A program made the translations under genes and the position numbers. This document shows positions 54,457 to 63,930 of a stretch of 64,000 nt of DNA, in pieces; position 1 is the first letter of the stretch, and each line of letters opens with the position of its first letter. Source of the DNA: Bifidobacterium sp. ESL0704 (GTDB taxonomy: Bacteria > Actinomycetota > Actinomycetes > Actinomycetales > Bifidobacteriaceae); contig NZ_CP113929.1 in the NCBI RefSeq assembly GCF_029392075.1, forward strand, positions 1,612,001-1,676,000, given 5' to 3'. Below the pieces are notes generated by a model that made no database searches, was not told where the DNA came from, and worked only from the letters and a program-made list of their open reading frames with translations.

Positions 54457-55089
54457 TCAACGCCTGTGGACGAGCACCTTGGCTCCGTTGACAACCACTG
54501 TCCACGCGTCTTTGAGGGCATGCGTGGCATGTCCCTGCCGCCGCTCCAACGAGGCGATGAGGCGGGCTGCCCGGCCCATGAAAGGATGATCGAGGTGAGG
54601 GATGACGCGGAAATCGACCAGATTGAGACCGGTTGTATCGCCATCGGCAACGGCACCGCGCTCGTCCATCGGCTCGATATAGCTGATATCGGGAGCAGTG
54701 ACGACGGCACCGGCCGAGACACCGACGTAGGGTGTGCCGTCGTGCACCAGAGACGCAATGACACGGCCGGCACCGCTACGTTTGAGTTCGCGCAGGAGAT
54801 GAAAGCTGTTGCCGCCACCCACCCAGATGACGTCCGAGGAGGCAAGCACATGTCTGAGCTCATCGCGCATCGTCGTCGCCAAATCGATGGTGTGAACCCG
54901 GAAACCGTTGAGTCTCATCATCAGGCGGACAAACGGCCGGAACCAGCGGCTGAGTTCGTGGTCATCGGCGGCGGGGATATAGGCAATCCGCCATTTCGGC
55001 GACGCCGGGTCACGATGGCGGCCTAGCAATCCACGCCGCAACACGCGCAGGGCCGGCAGGACGCTGGAGGCCAATATCATCTTTGCCAT
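54457..55089 (-). CDS. Peptidase E-like protein (S51 family)
   Basis: Peptidase E cleaves Asp-Xaa dipeptides. The 210-residue chain shows the S51 pattern: KMILASSV at the start, WRIAYIPAAD, SSDVIWVGGGNSFHLLRELKRSG, and the nucleophile elbow GTPYVGVSAGAVVTAP with Ser, followed by GLNLVDFRVIPHLDH with the His. These match the Ser-His-Asp-type triad of the family (GN[TS]F, SAGA, and the late His). Many actinobacterial members are of unknown specificity. GGAGA precedes the start. Confidence 0.88.
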   Translation of the reverse strand: MAKMILASSVLPALRVLRRGLLGRHRDPASPKWRIAYIPAADDHELSRWFRPFVRLMMRLNGFRVHTIDLATTMRDELRHVLASSDVIWVGGGNSFHLLRELKRSGAGRVIASLVHDGTPYVGVSAGAVVTAPDISYIEPMDERGAVADGDTTGLNLVDFRVIPHLDHPFMGRAARLIASLERRQGHATHALKDAWTVVVNGAKVLVHRR

Positions 55090-55214
55090 GCCGGTCTCCT
55101 TCCCGTCACATGCGATTCATCGTCGTTTGCGTTTATCTTATAACCGAAAATCCGCGAAAACGCCGCGGCGCGCGCCTGGTAGGAAGCACACGCCACACTC
55201 GATAGCCGCGTAAA

Positions 55215-56021
55215 TCAGCCGTTCTGGATGGCGTCGACCCCGGAGATCACCGCTCCGCGGAAGCCTTGCTTTTCCAGCTCGGTGACGCCTTTGATGGTGG
55301 TGCCGCCCGGCGAGCAGACCGCGTCCTTCATCGCACCGGGATTGGTGCCGGTGGCCATGTAAAGCGCCCCGACACCTTCGGTCATCTTCGCGGCGAGACG
55401 GTAGGCGGTCTCGCGCTTCAGGCCGTATTTCACGCCGGCGTCGGCAAGCGCCTCGATGTAGATGGCGGTGAAGGCGGGCGCGCAGCCGGCCACGGACGAG
55501 CCGATGTCCATCAGCGGGGTGTCGACCCGTTCGATCAAGGCGATCGACGAGAACAGCGCCTCGAAGGTCTCACGCTGGGAATCAGCGAGCGTGTTCGCGT
55601 TTTCGGTGACAAGGATGCCCTGACCGACTTCGATGGGCGTGTTGGGAATCACGCATTGCACATGGGCATCATCGCCCAGAAGCCTTTGATAGTAATCAAG
55701 GTTGCGGCCTGCGGCAATGGAGATGACGAATTTGCCTGCGCCTTTGAGCTCATCCAGAACATCGGCGAGCGCCGTTTCAATCTGACCGGGCTTGACGGCG
55801 ACGATGACGACATCGGCAGCTGCGACCGTTTCCACGGCACTATGGGTGGCCTTGGCACCGATGGCTGATGCGGCGGTCTGCGCTTTGTCGAAATGGCCGG
55901 AGTTGGCGACGATCTGCGATCCGTCGATCACTCCCCCGTTGACCAGACCTTTGGCGATGCCTTGCGCCATGTTGCCGAAGCCGATGAATCCCACCGTGAT
56001 GTCATGTATGTTCTGCGTCAT
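55215..56021 (-). CDS. proC: Pyrroline-5-carboxylate reductase
   Basis: Last step of proline synthesis, reducing pyrroline-5-carboxylate with NAD(P)H. The 268-residue chain shows DITVGFIGFGNMAQGIAKGLV (Rossmann), VIVAVKPGQIETAL, VISIAAGRNLDYYQRLL, VQCVIPNTPIEVGQGI, and the C-terminal family box AALAP-type region (SSVAGCAPAFTAIYIEALADAGV, TEGVGALYMATGTNPGAMKDAVCSPGGTTIKGVTELE). Complete. Standing alone on its strand. Confidence 0.97.
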   Translation of the reverse strand: MTQNIHDITVGFIGFGNMAQGIAKGLVNGGVIDGSQIVANSGHFDKAQTAASAIGAKATHSAVETVAAADVVIVAVKPGQIETALADVLDELKGAGKFVISIAAGRNLDYYQRLLGDDAHVQCVIPNTPIEVGQGILVTENANTLADSQRETFEALFSSIALIERVDTPLMDIGSSVAGCAPAFTAIYIEALADAGVKYGLKRETAYRLAAKMTEGVGALYMATGTNPGAMKDAVCSPGGTTIKGVTELEKQGFRGAVISGVDAIQNG

Positions 56022-56258
56022 AAAAACTCCTTGCCGCTACTCGAATATCCGGCGCAAGCGGCGTGAACAACGACCGCAGGCCGGAATGATCCCGACGAAT
56101 CATCTCGTCATCAGCATAGGCAACCATGACCCCGAGTCAATCGCAAACACCGTTTTCTTGGCAATTTGGTCTCATTGCGCATGCAACGCAATACATGAAC
56201 GACACCGTGACACAACAGCCGACCGCCTCAGTCACCGAATAGCTCCGTGGCCGCCGAA

Positions 56259-57203
56259 CTACGCCTTGACCTCGAAAGCGAACCGCACATCCTGCTCGCC
56301 GCTGATCGAACAGTCCTCACCCACGGGGGCGCCCCAACTGTCGATACCGCCTACGCCTCGGACGGCTCCGTATATCGTCAGCACCGTCCGCCTTGCCGGA
56401 GGCAGTTCCTCCTGATGGGTGGCGTTCTCGAGTTCCAGCGGGGTATACGGCAGGCAGCTGAACGCGAAAGGCCTGTCAAGGCAGGCGAAGGTGAGACTGA
56501 ACGGCGCGATGGCGGCGTCGGCGTTGTTGAGCGTCGTTTCCCGTTCGACACGCACCCAGTCGGTATCCATATGCATGCCGCATTCCTGGGGCACCAGATA
56601 TGGGGCGACGGGCATGCCAACGACGGCGACAAGCTGTTTCTTGCCTGCACCGAGCCGATCGGGATAGGTCTCGCCCGGCAGACCGAAGTAGGTGAAACCG
56701 GTGGCCGGCGTCGGCATGACCATACGCAGCCCGAAAGCCGGCAGTTCCGGCAGCCCTTTTTGGCCGTGATAATGCACTGCCACCGTCAGATTTCCCGCAG
56801 CACCAAGCGTATAGCGGACATCCACCGTCGTGGACGGAACGGTCGGCGTGGTGAACGTATAACACAGCGAGGCAACAGAGGCATACAGCTGTCCTCCCGT
56901 GCTTCCGTCCGCAGGGGTGTAGGGAATGACGAACGGTTTGCCGTCGACTTCGAGGCTGGGTCGCCCGGCCGTGCTGAACAGGTCGGCACCGACCCATTGC
57001 GCCGAACGGCATGAGAACCCGTTGCCTCGGTCGTTGTCGGTCGTCGCTCTCCAGAACGCCGGACGCGGGGCGCTATACAGCCATTCCTTGCCTCCGGTTT
57101 TCAAAGAGACCAGGCCGGTGCGGTAATCGAACAGGCAATCGCGGCCGCAGGCATGCAGGCCGATCATCTCTTCATCGATGACAATGCGTACGTTATCGGT
57201 CAT
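56259..57203 (-). CDS. lacM: Beta-galactosidase small subunit LacM
   Basis: A ~314-residue chain corresponding to the C-terminal domain of LacZ (Bgal_small_N). It includes FDYRTGLVSLKTGGKEWLY, PRPAFWRATTDNDRGNGFSCRSAQW, LPAFGLRMVMPTPATGFTYFG, the GETYPDRLGAG stretch and PYLVPQECGMHMDTDW. It must assemble with LacL to complete the active site, as in lactic acid bacteria. GAGGAG lies 10 nt before ATG 57203; the ATG at 57212 is possible. It overlaps the end of lacL by 11 nt, so translation is coupled. Confidence 0.93.
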   Translation of the reverse strand: MTDNVRIVIDEEMIGLHACGRDCLFDYRTGLVSLKTGGKEWLYSAPRPAFWRATTDNDRGNGFSCRSAQWVGADLFSTAGRPSLEVDGKPFVIPYTPADGSTGGQLYASVASLCYTFTTPTVPSTTVDVRYTLGAAGNLTVAVHYHGQKGLPELPAFGLRMVMPTPATGFTYFGLPGETYPDRLGAGKKQLVAVVGMPVAPYLVPQECGMHMDTDWVRVERETTLNNADAAIAPFSLTFACLDRPFAFSCLPYTPLELENATHQEELPPARRTVLTIYGAVRGVGGIDSWGAPVGEDCSISGEQDVRFAFEVKA

Positions 57204-59085
57204 ATCTGCCATACTCCTCGTTCACTGCCTGCATCGCGGGCTTTTCGTTTCCATCGGCGAACAGCAACCCGTCACCGGAGAACTGGCGTTCGGTGGGCCG
57301 ATCGTCGAAATCACCGCCGTAGCGCATCACTTTGCGCCCGGTGACGCTATCGGTAACCTCGATGGCCTGGTCCTTGAAGTCCCAGATGAAGCCGCCGGCA
57401 TATTGCGGGTAGCGGTCGAACAGGTCCATATACGCGCGAAGACCGCCGACGGAATTGCCCATGCTGTGCATGTATTCGCAAAGGACGAACGGCTTCTTCG
57501 GGTCGTCTTCGAGATATTTGGCCGCGTCCGCCGGCGTCGCGTACATCCTGCTTTCGAAATCGGATATCCGGTCCTCGTACTTGCGATTGTGAACGACCCC
57601 TTCATAGTGCACCGGTCTGGTCGGATCGGTCTTTTTGTAATACTCGTTCATCGCCGCGATGTTCTCGCCGGCGTAGGATTCGTTGCCGAGCGACCAAAAG
57701 AGAATCGAGGGATGGTTCTTGAGCGTCTCGTACTGGGTGCGGGCGCGGTCGATGACCATCTCACGCCATTGTGGGAAGCTGCCGGGCACATTGTAGGAGC
57801 CGTCCTCGCCGCCGAGCTTCTGCCAGGTGCCATGCGATTCCATATTCGTTTCGGCCATCACGTAGATTCCGGCCTCGTCGCACATCCGGTACCATTCAAG
57901 CCGGTCGGGGTAATGGCAGGTGCGCACGGCGTTGATATGGTTCGCCCTGATGGTAGCCATATCGGCGTCCATATCCGCCTGCGTGATGGCACGGCCTCGC
58001 GTGGCGCTCCATTCGTGGCGGTTGACGCCGAGCAGGAGCAGGCGTTTGCCGTTGAGACGAACGACCTTATCGGCGCCGATCTCGATGCGCCGGAACCCCA
58101 CGGCCTGCGGCACAACCTCCACAATCTCGCCTTCGGCATTGAACACGGTGAGCGTGAGACGATACAGGTAGGGATTGGTGTGCGACCACAGATGCGGGTT
58201 TTTAACGATGCAAGCCGGCCAGTTGGTTTCCCCCTGCGCGTCGATGGTTTCGTCGACGATGACGTTGCCGTCGCAATCGGCCAGTTGCATCGTCACCTTG
58301 GACCCGTTTTGCACCGGCGTTAGCCTGGCACCGACGTTGAGCACACCGGTATGGTCATCGTCTTTCAGGACCGGCCTGACGTCCAGATCCTCGACATGCG
58401 TTTCAGGAAGCGACAACAGGCTCACCGGACGGAAGATGCCGAAGAAACGGAAGAAATCCTGATCCTCGATCCAGCTGGCCGTGCAATGCCGGAAAACCGC
58501 CACGGCGATGAGGTTCTCACCGACATGGGCATACGGACTCAGATCGAAAGTGCTGGGAGTGAACGAATCCTCGGCATACCCTACGAATTGCCCGTTGCAC
58601 CACAGGTAAAACGCACGTTCCACCCCCTCGAAACGGATATGCAGCGGACGACTGGCCCATTGCTCGCCCAAAACGAATGTATTGCGATAGAGGCCCACCT
58701 GATTGTCGGGCGCCTCTGAGAAGCTGCCAGCTTGAGGATCGTCCGGAGGAGTCGTATAGGCCGGGCGCCTGAACACGGAACCCTCCCAGGGGTAGGCGGT
58801 GTTGGTATATTGCAGCTGCGCGTGGCCGGAAAGCTCAATATGCCCCGGCACCTCGATCAGACCGAAACGTTCGGCCGGTGCATCCGTCGAATAGAACCGG
58901 TCCGGGATATGTTGGGGGCTGTCGGCGAGCGCGAACTGCCATTCGCCGTCCAGAGCACGCACGAGGCCGGAACGCCGTTCGCCGGCCTCCTTGGCATTTG
59001 CGTAGCAGCAATGGTCCGAATGCGCAGGCAATTCATTGACTCTGAACGTCTGCGGCTCGTCAAGCCATGTCAACGATGGTTCCAT
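57193..59085 (-). CDS. lacL: Beta-galactosidase large subunit LacL (GH2)
   Basis: A 630-residue GH2 large subunit: sugar-binding, immunoglobulin-like and TIM-barrel domains. The acid/base Glu lies in ILFWSLGNESYAGENI and the nucleophile in KPFVLCEYMHSMGNSVGG; GVNRHEWSATRGRAI and RTCHYPDRLEWYRMCDEAGIYVMAETNMESHG are hallmark segments. It hydrolyses lactose and related galactosides to galactose and glucose. It overlaps lacM downstream, the two-subunit arrangement (LacLM) typical of lactobacilli and known in some bifidobacteria; most bifidobacteria also have one-chain LacZ. No LacI regulator or transporter is adjacent. Confidence 0.95.
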   Translation of the reverse strand: MEPSLTWLDEPQTFRVNELPAHSDHCCYANAKEAGERRSGLVRALDGEWQFALADSPQHIPDRFYSTDAPAERFGLIEVPGHIELSGHAQLQYTNTAYPWEGSVFRRPAYTTPPDDPQAGSFSEAPDNQVGLYRNTFVLGEQWASRPLHIRFEGVERAFYLWCNGQFVGYAEDSFTPSTFDLSPYAHVGENLIAVAVFRHCTASWIEDQDFFRFFGIFRPVSLLSLPETHVEDLDVRPVLKDDDHTGVLNVGARLTPVQNGSKVTMQLADCDGNVIVDETIDAQGETNWPACIVKNPHLWSHTNPYLYRLTLTVFNAEGEIVEVVPQAVGFRRIEIGADKVVRLNGKRLLLLGVNRHEWSATRGRAITQADMDADMATIRANHINAVRTCHYPDRLEWYRMCDEAGIYVMAETNMESHGTWQKLGGEDGSYNVPGSFPQWREMVIDRARTQYETLKNHPSILFWSLGNESYAGENIAAMNEYYKKTDPTRPVHYEGVVHNRKYEDRISDFESRMYATPADAAKYLEDDPKKPFVLCEYMHSMGNSVGGLRAYMDLFDRYPQYAGGFIWDFKDQAIEVTDSVTGRKVMRYGGDFDDRPTERQFSGDGLLFADGNEKPAMQAVNEEYGRYDR

Positions 59086-59156
59086 ATGTCCTTACCCTTA
59101 CTTCCCTGTAGGCGGTTAAAGCATATATACGACACTACATGTCACGGAACCCAAAT

Positions 59157-60512
59157 TCAGAACAGCCCCTGCAAATCCCCTCGGTCGAGGGCCTCGTGGT
59201 AAAGATGGTCGAACACCGCTCCGCCATGGTGGATGCCGTCGTGCTGATACTCATTGGTAACCCAGGCGTGCGAGTTGCCCACGCGCGAAAGCGTGTCGAG
59301 CTGCATGCCGGAATCGACGTACATGTCATCGAAATAGACCGCGGCCTGAAGCGGGACCTCGTTACGACCCAGCTGGGTGGCGTCGTAGACCTTGCCGAAA
59401 CGGGTATCGCCCATCAGCTCCTCGACCGCGGGCTTGAACGGACGCAACGCACGCTCCTGGTCGTACATCCACGGGAACATCGCCTCGCCGGTAAACAACA
59501 GCGGCCGACGATCGACATCGAACTCAGGATGCTCGTCACGCACCTGCTGAGCCGCCCATCCGATTGGCTCCTCGAGTTCGCCATCAGCATAGATGAACTC
59601 CTGCAACGGCCAATACAGAGGTGTGGAGGACGTCGCTTCCATCACGGATTCAAGGAACTGGTCAGACAGCGGGGAATGGCTGTTGGCCGTCCCGTCTCCG
59701 GCGGCGAACGCAATGTCCACCAACCAGTGCAGGCGCTCCGGGCTGGGCTGCATACCGAAATCGCTGCCCAGGGTCTGCAGGCGCTCGACGGTCAACGGAT
59801 CGCCATTGGGCAAAGCGACGGCGTCTTCCCCTTTGTGCGCGGTAAGCCTGTCGGCGATCAGCGCCACCCGATCGACATCCTGCGGGTAGCGACGATAATA
59901 AAGGTGGGTCTTTTGCGCCATTCTCGGGAACGTATGTTCGTAGACTTCACGGGCGTTGGCGGGTACGTGCGGGATGCCGCCCATCGTAAAGCTCGCGTTT
60001 ACGCCTTCGGGATACAAGGAAAGATAGGCCAAGGTCAGGAACCCGCCATAGCTTTGCCCGAGCGTCACCCATTTTCTTGACCCGAATTCCGTACGGCGCA
60101 GATGTTCGAAATCGCGCACGATGGAACCGGCCAGGAAAGCCTTGAGATATTCCGCCTGGCTCCGGGCGCCCTCGATCCGGCTGATCACATTGGAATCGAC
60201 GCAGGAGGAACGGCCGGTACCCCGCTGGTCGGGCAGGATGACGCGGAAATGCTTGATCGCCTCGGCAATCCAACCGTCGCTGGAAGGATTGAGCGGACGC
60301 GGCCCAGCGCCTCCGGGACCGCCCTGAAGGAAAATCAGCAGCGGCAAATCGTCGTGGACATGCTCGGGCGCGGTGACCACGCGGTAGAACAGACTCAACG
60401 GCTTCCCGACGAACCCCTTGCCCGGATCGCTTTTACGCCAATCGAGCGGTACTTGTATGGAATGGTCCTCTACGGCGAGTCCCGGTACATAATACTTGGC
60501 CAGCAATGTCAT
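59157..60512 (-). CDS. Proline iminopeptidase-like alpha/beta hydrolase (S33)
   Basis: A 451-residue alpha/beta hydrolase. LLIFLQGGPGGAGPRP is the oxyanion segment typical of prolyl aminopeptidases; ILPDQRGTGRSSCVDS and the nucleophile elbow WVTLGQSYGGFLTLAYL (Ser) follow, with a late catalytic Asp (DRRPLLFTGEAMFPW region) and His at HDGIHHGG near the end. These enzymes release N-terminal proline or related residues from peptides. MTLLAK at 60512 is preferred over upstream ATGs in the open frame because GAGGAG lies 6 nt before it. Confidence 0.9.
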   Translation of the reverse strand: MTLLAKYYVPGLAVEDHSIQVPLDWRKSDPGKGFVGKPLSLFYRVVTAPEHVHDDLPLLIFLQGGPGGAGPRPLNPSSDGWIAEAIKHFRVILPDQRGTGRSSCVDSNVISRIEGARSQAEYLKAFLAGSIVRDFEHLRRTEFGSRKWVTLGQSYGGFLTLAYLSLYPEGVNASFTMGGIPHVPANAREVYEHTFPRMAQKTHLYYRRYPQDVDRVALIADRLTAHKGEDAVALPNGDPLTVERLQTLGSDFGMQPSPERLHWLVDIAFAAGDGTANSHSPLSDQFLESVMEATSSTPLYWPLQEFIYADGELEEPIGWAAQQVRDEHPEFDVDRRPLLFTGEAMFPWMYDQERALRPFKPAVEELMGDTRFGKVYDATQLGRNEVPLQAAVYFDDMYVDSGMQLDTLSRVGNSHAWVTNEYQHDGIHHGGAVFDHLYHEALDRGDLQGLF

Positions 60513-60853
60513 GTTCGTCTCCTCAACTGCGGCAATCGCCGAATTCATTGTCCAACAGTTTATGGCGTCTACCGGCCAAATGACCATCATCCGATATGGT
60601 CACGAAGACTCCGGCAACGCTCACGCATCCCGACGGCTTACGGGGCTGTGCTTCTGCCCTCAGCCGATGAGCCGCACTTTCTTTCCGACCTCGGCGTAGA
60701 AAACCTCGCATCAACCCACGACCACAATGGAATACACCAGCTACACAGCGTCACGGCGATTGCGACAACGACACCACATCGCTGCGGGTTTCGCCACCGT
60801 CATCATCCCTGCGCACGATATCCACAATGCCGCACTCGCGATACGCTTGAGGC
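60513..60853. other. Divergent intergenic region before the sensor kinase
   Basis: About 340 nt between the S33 hydrolase and the sensor kinase genes, which are divergently transcribed. No gene, repeat or clear promoter was recognised here. Confidence 0.4.
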
Positions 60854-63652
60854 ATGGCGACATTACGACGATTCGGGGCATGGCTCGCACGCAACCAGAT
60901 GGCGGGCGACGCTTTGCTGGCGCTCGTCGCGTTGTTTTTCGCGCTTGTCAGCACCACCACCGATGAAGGCGGGCTGTGGGTCAGCTATAGCGAGGGCTGG
61001 CAGTTCGTATGGTCGTGCGCGCTGATCGTGCCGATCGTATTCCGCCGCCGTTACCCACAGGGCGCCGCCCTGGCATTCGCGGGTCTCGCCGTCCTGCAGC
61101 TGCTCACCGGGCCCGGCTACGTCTTCGGCGACATTCTCGCCGTGGTGATGCTGTATTCGGTCATCGTCTACGGCGACCCGTCGCACAGCAAGGCCTTCAT
61201 CGTTCTGGCGTTCGTCATCGGCGGCGCGGCGGCTCCGATCATCGCTTGGGGCATGGAGATCGGCCCGGTATACAACCCGCACCAAGCGGGCGACACCGCA
61301 AGCTACACCTATTATGTCTGTCAAAGCGTCTACACATCCGGATTCAACCCCACCTGCAGCAAAAACCTCGCCGGCACCGTGCTGTTCATGCTCGTCGGCA
61401 TTCTCACCACGCTCACCGCAGCCTGTTTCATGGGTTACTGGTCACGCACCAGACTCGACAACGCGAGACTTCTGCGCGAACGCAACATCGCGTTGGCCGC
61501 CCGCGGGCAGGAGGACCTCGACATCGCGCGCACCGCCGAGCGCGCCCGCATCGCCCGAGACATGCACGACGTGGTGGCCCACACGCTCTCCACCATCATC
61601 GTCCAGTCCGACGGCGGCCGCTACGCCGGGGCCCACGACCCCGCCAAGGCACGGACGATCATGGAAACGATCAGACGCGAATCGCACAAGGCGCAACGCG
61701 ATATGTCAAATCTGCTCAGCACCTTCGGCGGCACCGACCGTACCGGCTATGACGACGTCGCCGCATTGATCGCCCAGGCGGACGTCACCGCGCATACCAC
61801 CGGCGGATCGGTGAAACGAATCATCCAGGGCGAGCCCAGACCCAGACTACTGAACGATAAGGCGCAATCCGCCATCTACCATGCCGTGCTGGAGGCGCTG
61901 ACCAACGCCCGCAAATACGCCGGCAAAGGCGTAGAGGTCACGGTGACGGAAAACTGGAACGATACGACCCTGCAACTTGCCGTACAAGACAACGGCAACG
62001 GGGCGGCAGCGGCGATGGACGGACATCGGCCGGGCATCGGGCTGACCGGGATGCGGGAACGCGTCGAAGCCGCAGACGGACAGATGCAGGCCGGGCCGAG
62101 GATCGGAGGCGGATTCACGGTCGAAGCGCTAATCCCGTTGAACGTCGATGGCAACGTTAACCACAACGTGGACGGCAACGTTAACCACAACGTGGACGGC
62201 AACGTTAACCACAACGTGGACGGCAACGTTAACCACAACGTGGACGGCAACGTTAACCACAACGACGATACCCTTACGCACGCATTCCCCAACGGCGTTT
62301 CCACCGGCGAGAACGACAACAGCGAACACCATCACGACCTCGCCAGCACCGAACGTACCACTGCGGACCGTGTCGCTGCCTCAACGCCCGCAACCACCGA
62401 AACAACTGCCTCTTCTGCGAGTATCGCCGATACAAAAGCGATGACCAACCCACCGGACAACAGTCCGGCGTCGCTTCGCAGCCCTTCGTCAGATGTCCAG
62501 CGCCCCGAGCGCTTTCGGGATGATTCCGGCACTGAGACACGGATCGCAAGCATATTCGGGCGCATTTCTCGGCTTGTACACCGCCACTATCCTGTTGGGC
62601 ATTCACGTAACGAGAGCGAGGCCGGCACCACCGAACACACAGGACTCAACTGGGTGGAACGAATCTCGCGCTTCTTCGCCCGGCATTATCTGTTGGCCGA
62701 CATCATCTTTGCCGCGGTCTTGCTCTTGATCCTCAACCCTTCGCGTTTCATCACATTCCGGTACGGAGGGGTGGGCGGTGCCTACACCATGTTCTTCGGC
62801 ACCTCGCAACAGGCGTCGACACCCCAGCTGCAGATGGCCGATTTCATCATCAGCCTCGCGGTGTTCGCCGCGTTGGCATTGCGACGCCGGTTCCCCCAGT
62901 GCGCCGCAGCGGTTATGGTCGCCACGGCGATCATAGCGCTGACCTTCTGCGAGGACATACCATCCGCCGTGTTCTACGCACCGATATCGCTCTATTCGGT
63001 GTGCCTGTACGGCAAGGGGCATTCCCGCCGCTGGGCAAGCATAGCCGCAGTGGCGGGATCGGTGATGTTCGGTATCCGCTTCAGCGGTTCGTTCGTCGGC
63101 TATCCGACGCTGGTCGATTGGGTAATGAACCATCAGCGTTATGCGGTCTACGGCAACCGGGGCAGCTACCCCCACGAGATTGCCATGTTCGTCATCGTCG
63201 CGCTGGCCGCATGTGCCATGGCCATCACCGCGGCGCTGTGGACGCGCGCAAGCGGAACGAACATGATGGTGCTCGAGGCCCGGCACCAGGCGTTGGAAGC
63301 GGAATCAAAACGCAAACAGATCGCGGCGGCCAACCACGAACGCGAGCGCATCGGGGCGCAGATCCGTGGCGAGGTCAGCGAAACGTTGGCCGTGGTCATC
63401 GACAAGGCCGACACGGGCATCGCCATGCTCGACCGGGACGCGGCGGCAGACATCACTACCTCCTCGGAGGCCATCATCGAGGCGTTCCGTTCCATCGGCG
63501 AGCAGGGACGCGAGTCGCTGGCCCACATGCGCTCGTTGCTGCGCGTGCTGCGCGAAACCGGCGGCAGCGACGACAACCCGACGGTCTCCCAACCGTTGCT
63601 GCATCCGGTGGCCGGCATGGAAAACGCCAGGCACGGCGAAACGGCCAACTAA
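60854..63652 (+). CDS. Sensor histidine kinase with a fused second, degenerate sensor module
   Basis: A 932-residue HPK7-type kinase, much longer than the usual ~400. Residues 1-~205 hold about five to six helices; 220-300 the HisKA_3 dimerisation domain with phosphoacceptor His238 in ARIARDMHDVVAHTLS; 340-425 the HATPase (EALTNARKYAGKG, VQDNGNG, GIGLTGMRERVEAADG). Residues 430-469 are five 8-residue repeats, then a ~130-residue disordered linker. A second set of helices (~615-800) and a second dimerisation-like helix (ERIGAQIRGEVSETL) follow; there Arg838 replaces His and no ATPase domain follows. A response regulator gene begins 278 nt downstream. The second half is probably a nonphosphorylated sensor or dimer partner. 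Confidence 0.88.
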   Translation: MATLRRFGAWLARNQMAGDALLALVALFFALVSTTTDEGGLWVSYSEGWQFVWSCALIVPIVFRRRYPQGAALAFAGLAVLQLLTGPGYVFGDILAVVMLYSVIVYGDPSHSKAFIVLAFVIGGAAAPIIAWGMEIGPVYNPHQAGDTASYTYYVCQSVYTSGFNPTCSKNLAGTVLFMLVGILTTLTAACFMGYWSRTRLDNARLLRERNIALAARGQEDLDIARTAERARIARDMHDVVAHTLSTIIVQSDGGRYAGAHDPAKARTIMETIRRESHKAQRDMSNLLSTFGGTDRTGYDDVAALIAQADVTAHTTGGSVKRIIQGEPRPRLLNDKAQSAIYHAVLEALTNARKYAGKGVEVTVTENWNDTTLQLAVQDNGNGAAAAMDGHRPGIGLTGMRERVEAADGQMQAGPRIGGGFTVEALIPLNVDGNVNHNVDGNVNHNVDGNVNHNVDGNVNHNVDGNVNHNDDTLTHAFPNGVSTGENDNSEHHHDLASTERTTADRVAASTPATTETTASSASIADTKAMTNPPDNSPASLRSPSSDVQRPERFRDDSGTETRIASIFGRISRLVHRHYPVGHSRNESEAGTTEHTGLNWVERISRFFARHYLLADIIFAAVLLLILNPSRFITFRYGGVGGAYTMFFGTSQQASTPQLQMADFIISLAVFAALALRRRFPQCAAAVMVATAIIALTFCEDIPSAVFYAPISLYSVCLYGKGHSRRWASIAAVAGSVMFGIRFSGSFVGYPTLVDWVMNHQRYAVYGNRGSYPHEIAMFVIVALAACAMAITAALWTRASGTNMMVLEARHQALEAESKRKQIAAANHERERIGAQIRGEVSETLAVVIDKADTGIAMLDRDAAADITTSSEAIIEAFRSIGEQGRESLAHMRSLLRVLRETGGSDDNPTVSQPLLHPVAGMENARHGETAN
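62141..62260 (+). repeat. In-frame 24-bp minisatellite, five copies, within the sensor kinase
   Basis: Five head-to-tail units of 24 bp (62141-62260), each encoding NVDGNVNH; copies 2-5 are identical and copy 1 differs at two bases. A partial unit follows (AACGACGAT). Each unit contains the palindrome AACGTTAAC-like core GTTAAC. Changes in copy number would keep the frame and alter linker length between the two kinase modules. Confidence 0.97.
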
Positions 63653-63695
63653 GCAATCGGCCTGCACACAGACCATGCCCCACCCTTACGCCTTT

Positions 63696-63865
63696 ACGTC
63701 AAAAACATGCATTATAGAACTGCTAAAACGCATGTTTCCAACGTTAGCGTCAAAAACATGCATCCAAGGCAACCGAACTTGCACTTTTGCGACGCTGCCG
63801 TCAGAAAGACGCACATACCGTGTCATAATCTGCACTTTTTCCACGGCAGCGTCGCAAAAGCGCAG
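63696..63865. repeat. Intergenic array with 51-nt period and a 20-bp inverted repeat
   Basis: Words of the form NCGTC(A/G)(A/C)AAA...GCA occur at 63696, 63747, 63798 and 63849, exactly 51 nt apart; the first two share CGTCAAAAACATGCA. In addition 63781-63800 and 63844-63863 are complementary at 19 of 20 positions (GCACTTTTGCGACGCTGCCG). The gap 63653-63930 lies between the kinase and its response regulator and holds no gene. Confidence 0.8.
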
Positions 63866-63930
63866 ATTGGCCGCAAAGCGACGGCAGCCGATAGCGATCT
63901 TTGCCGCCGCGTCTTGCTAACCTTGCAAGT

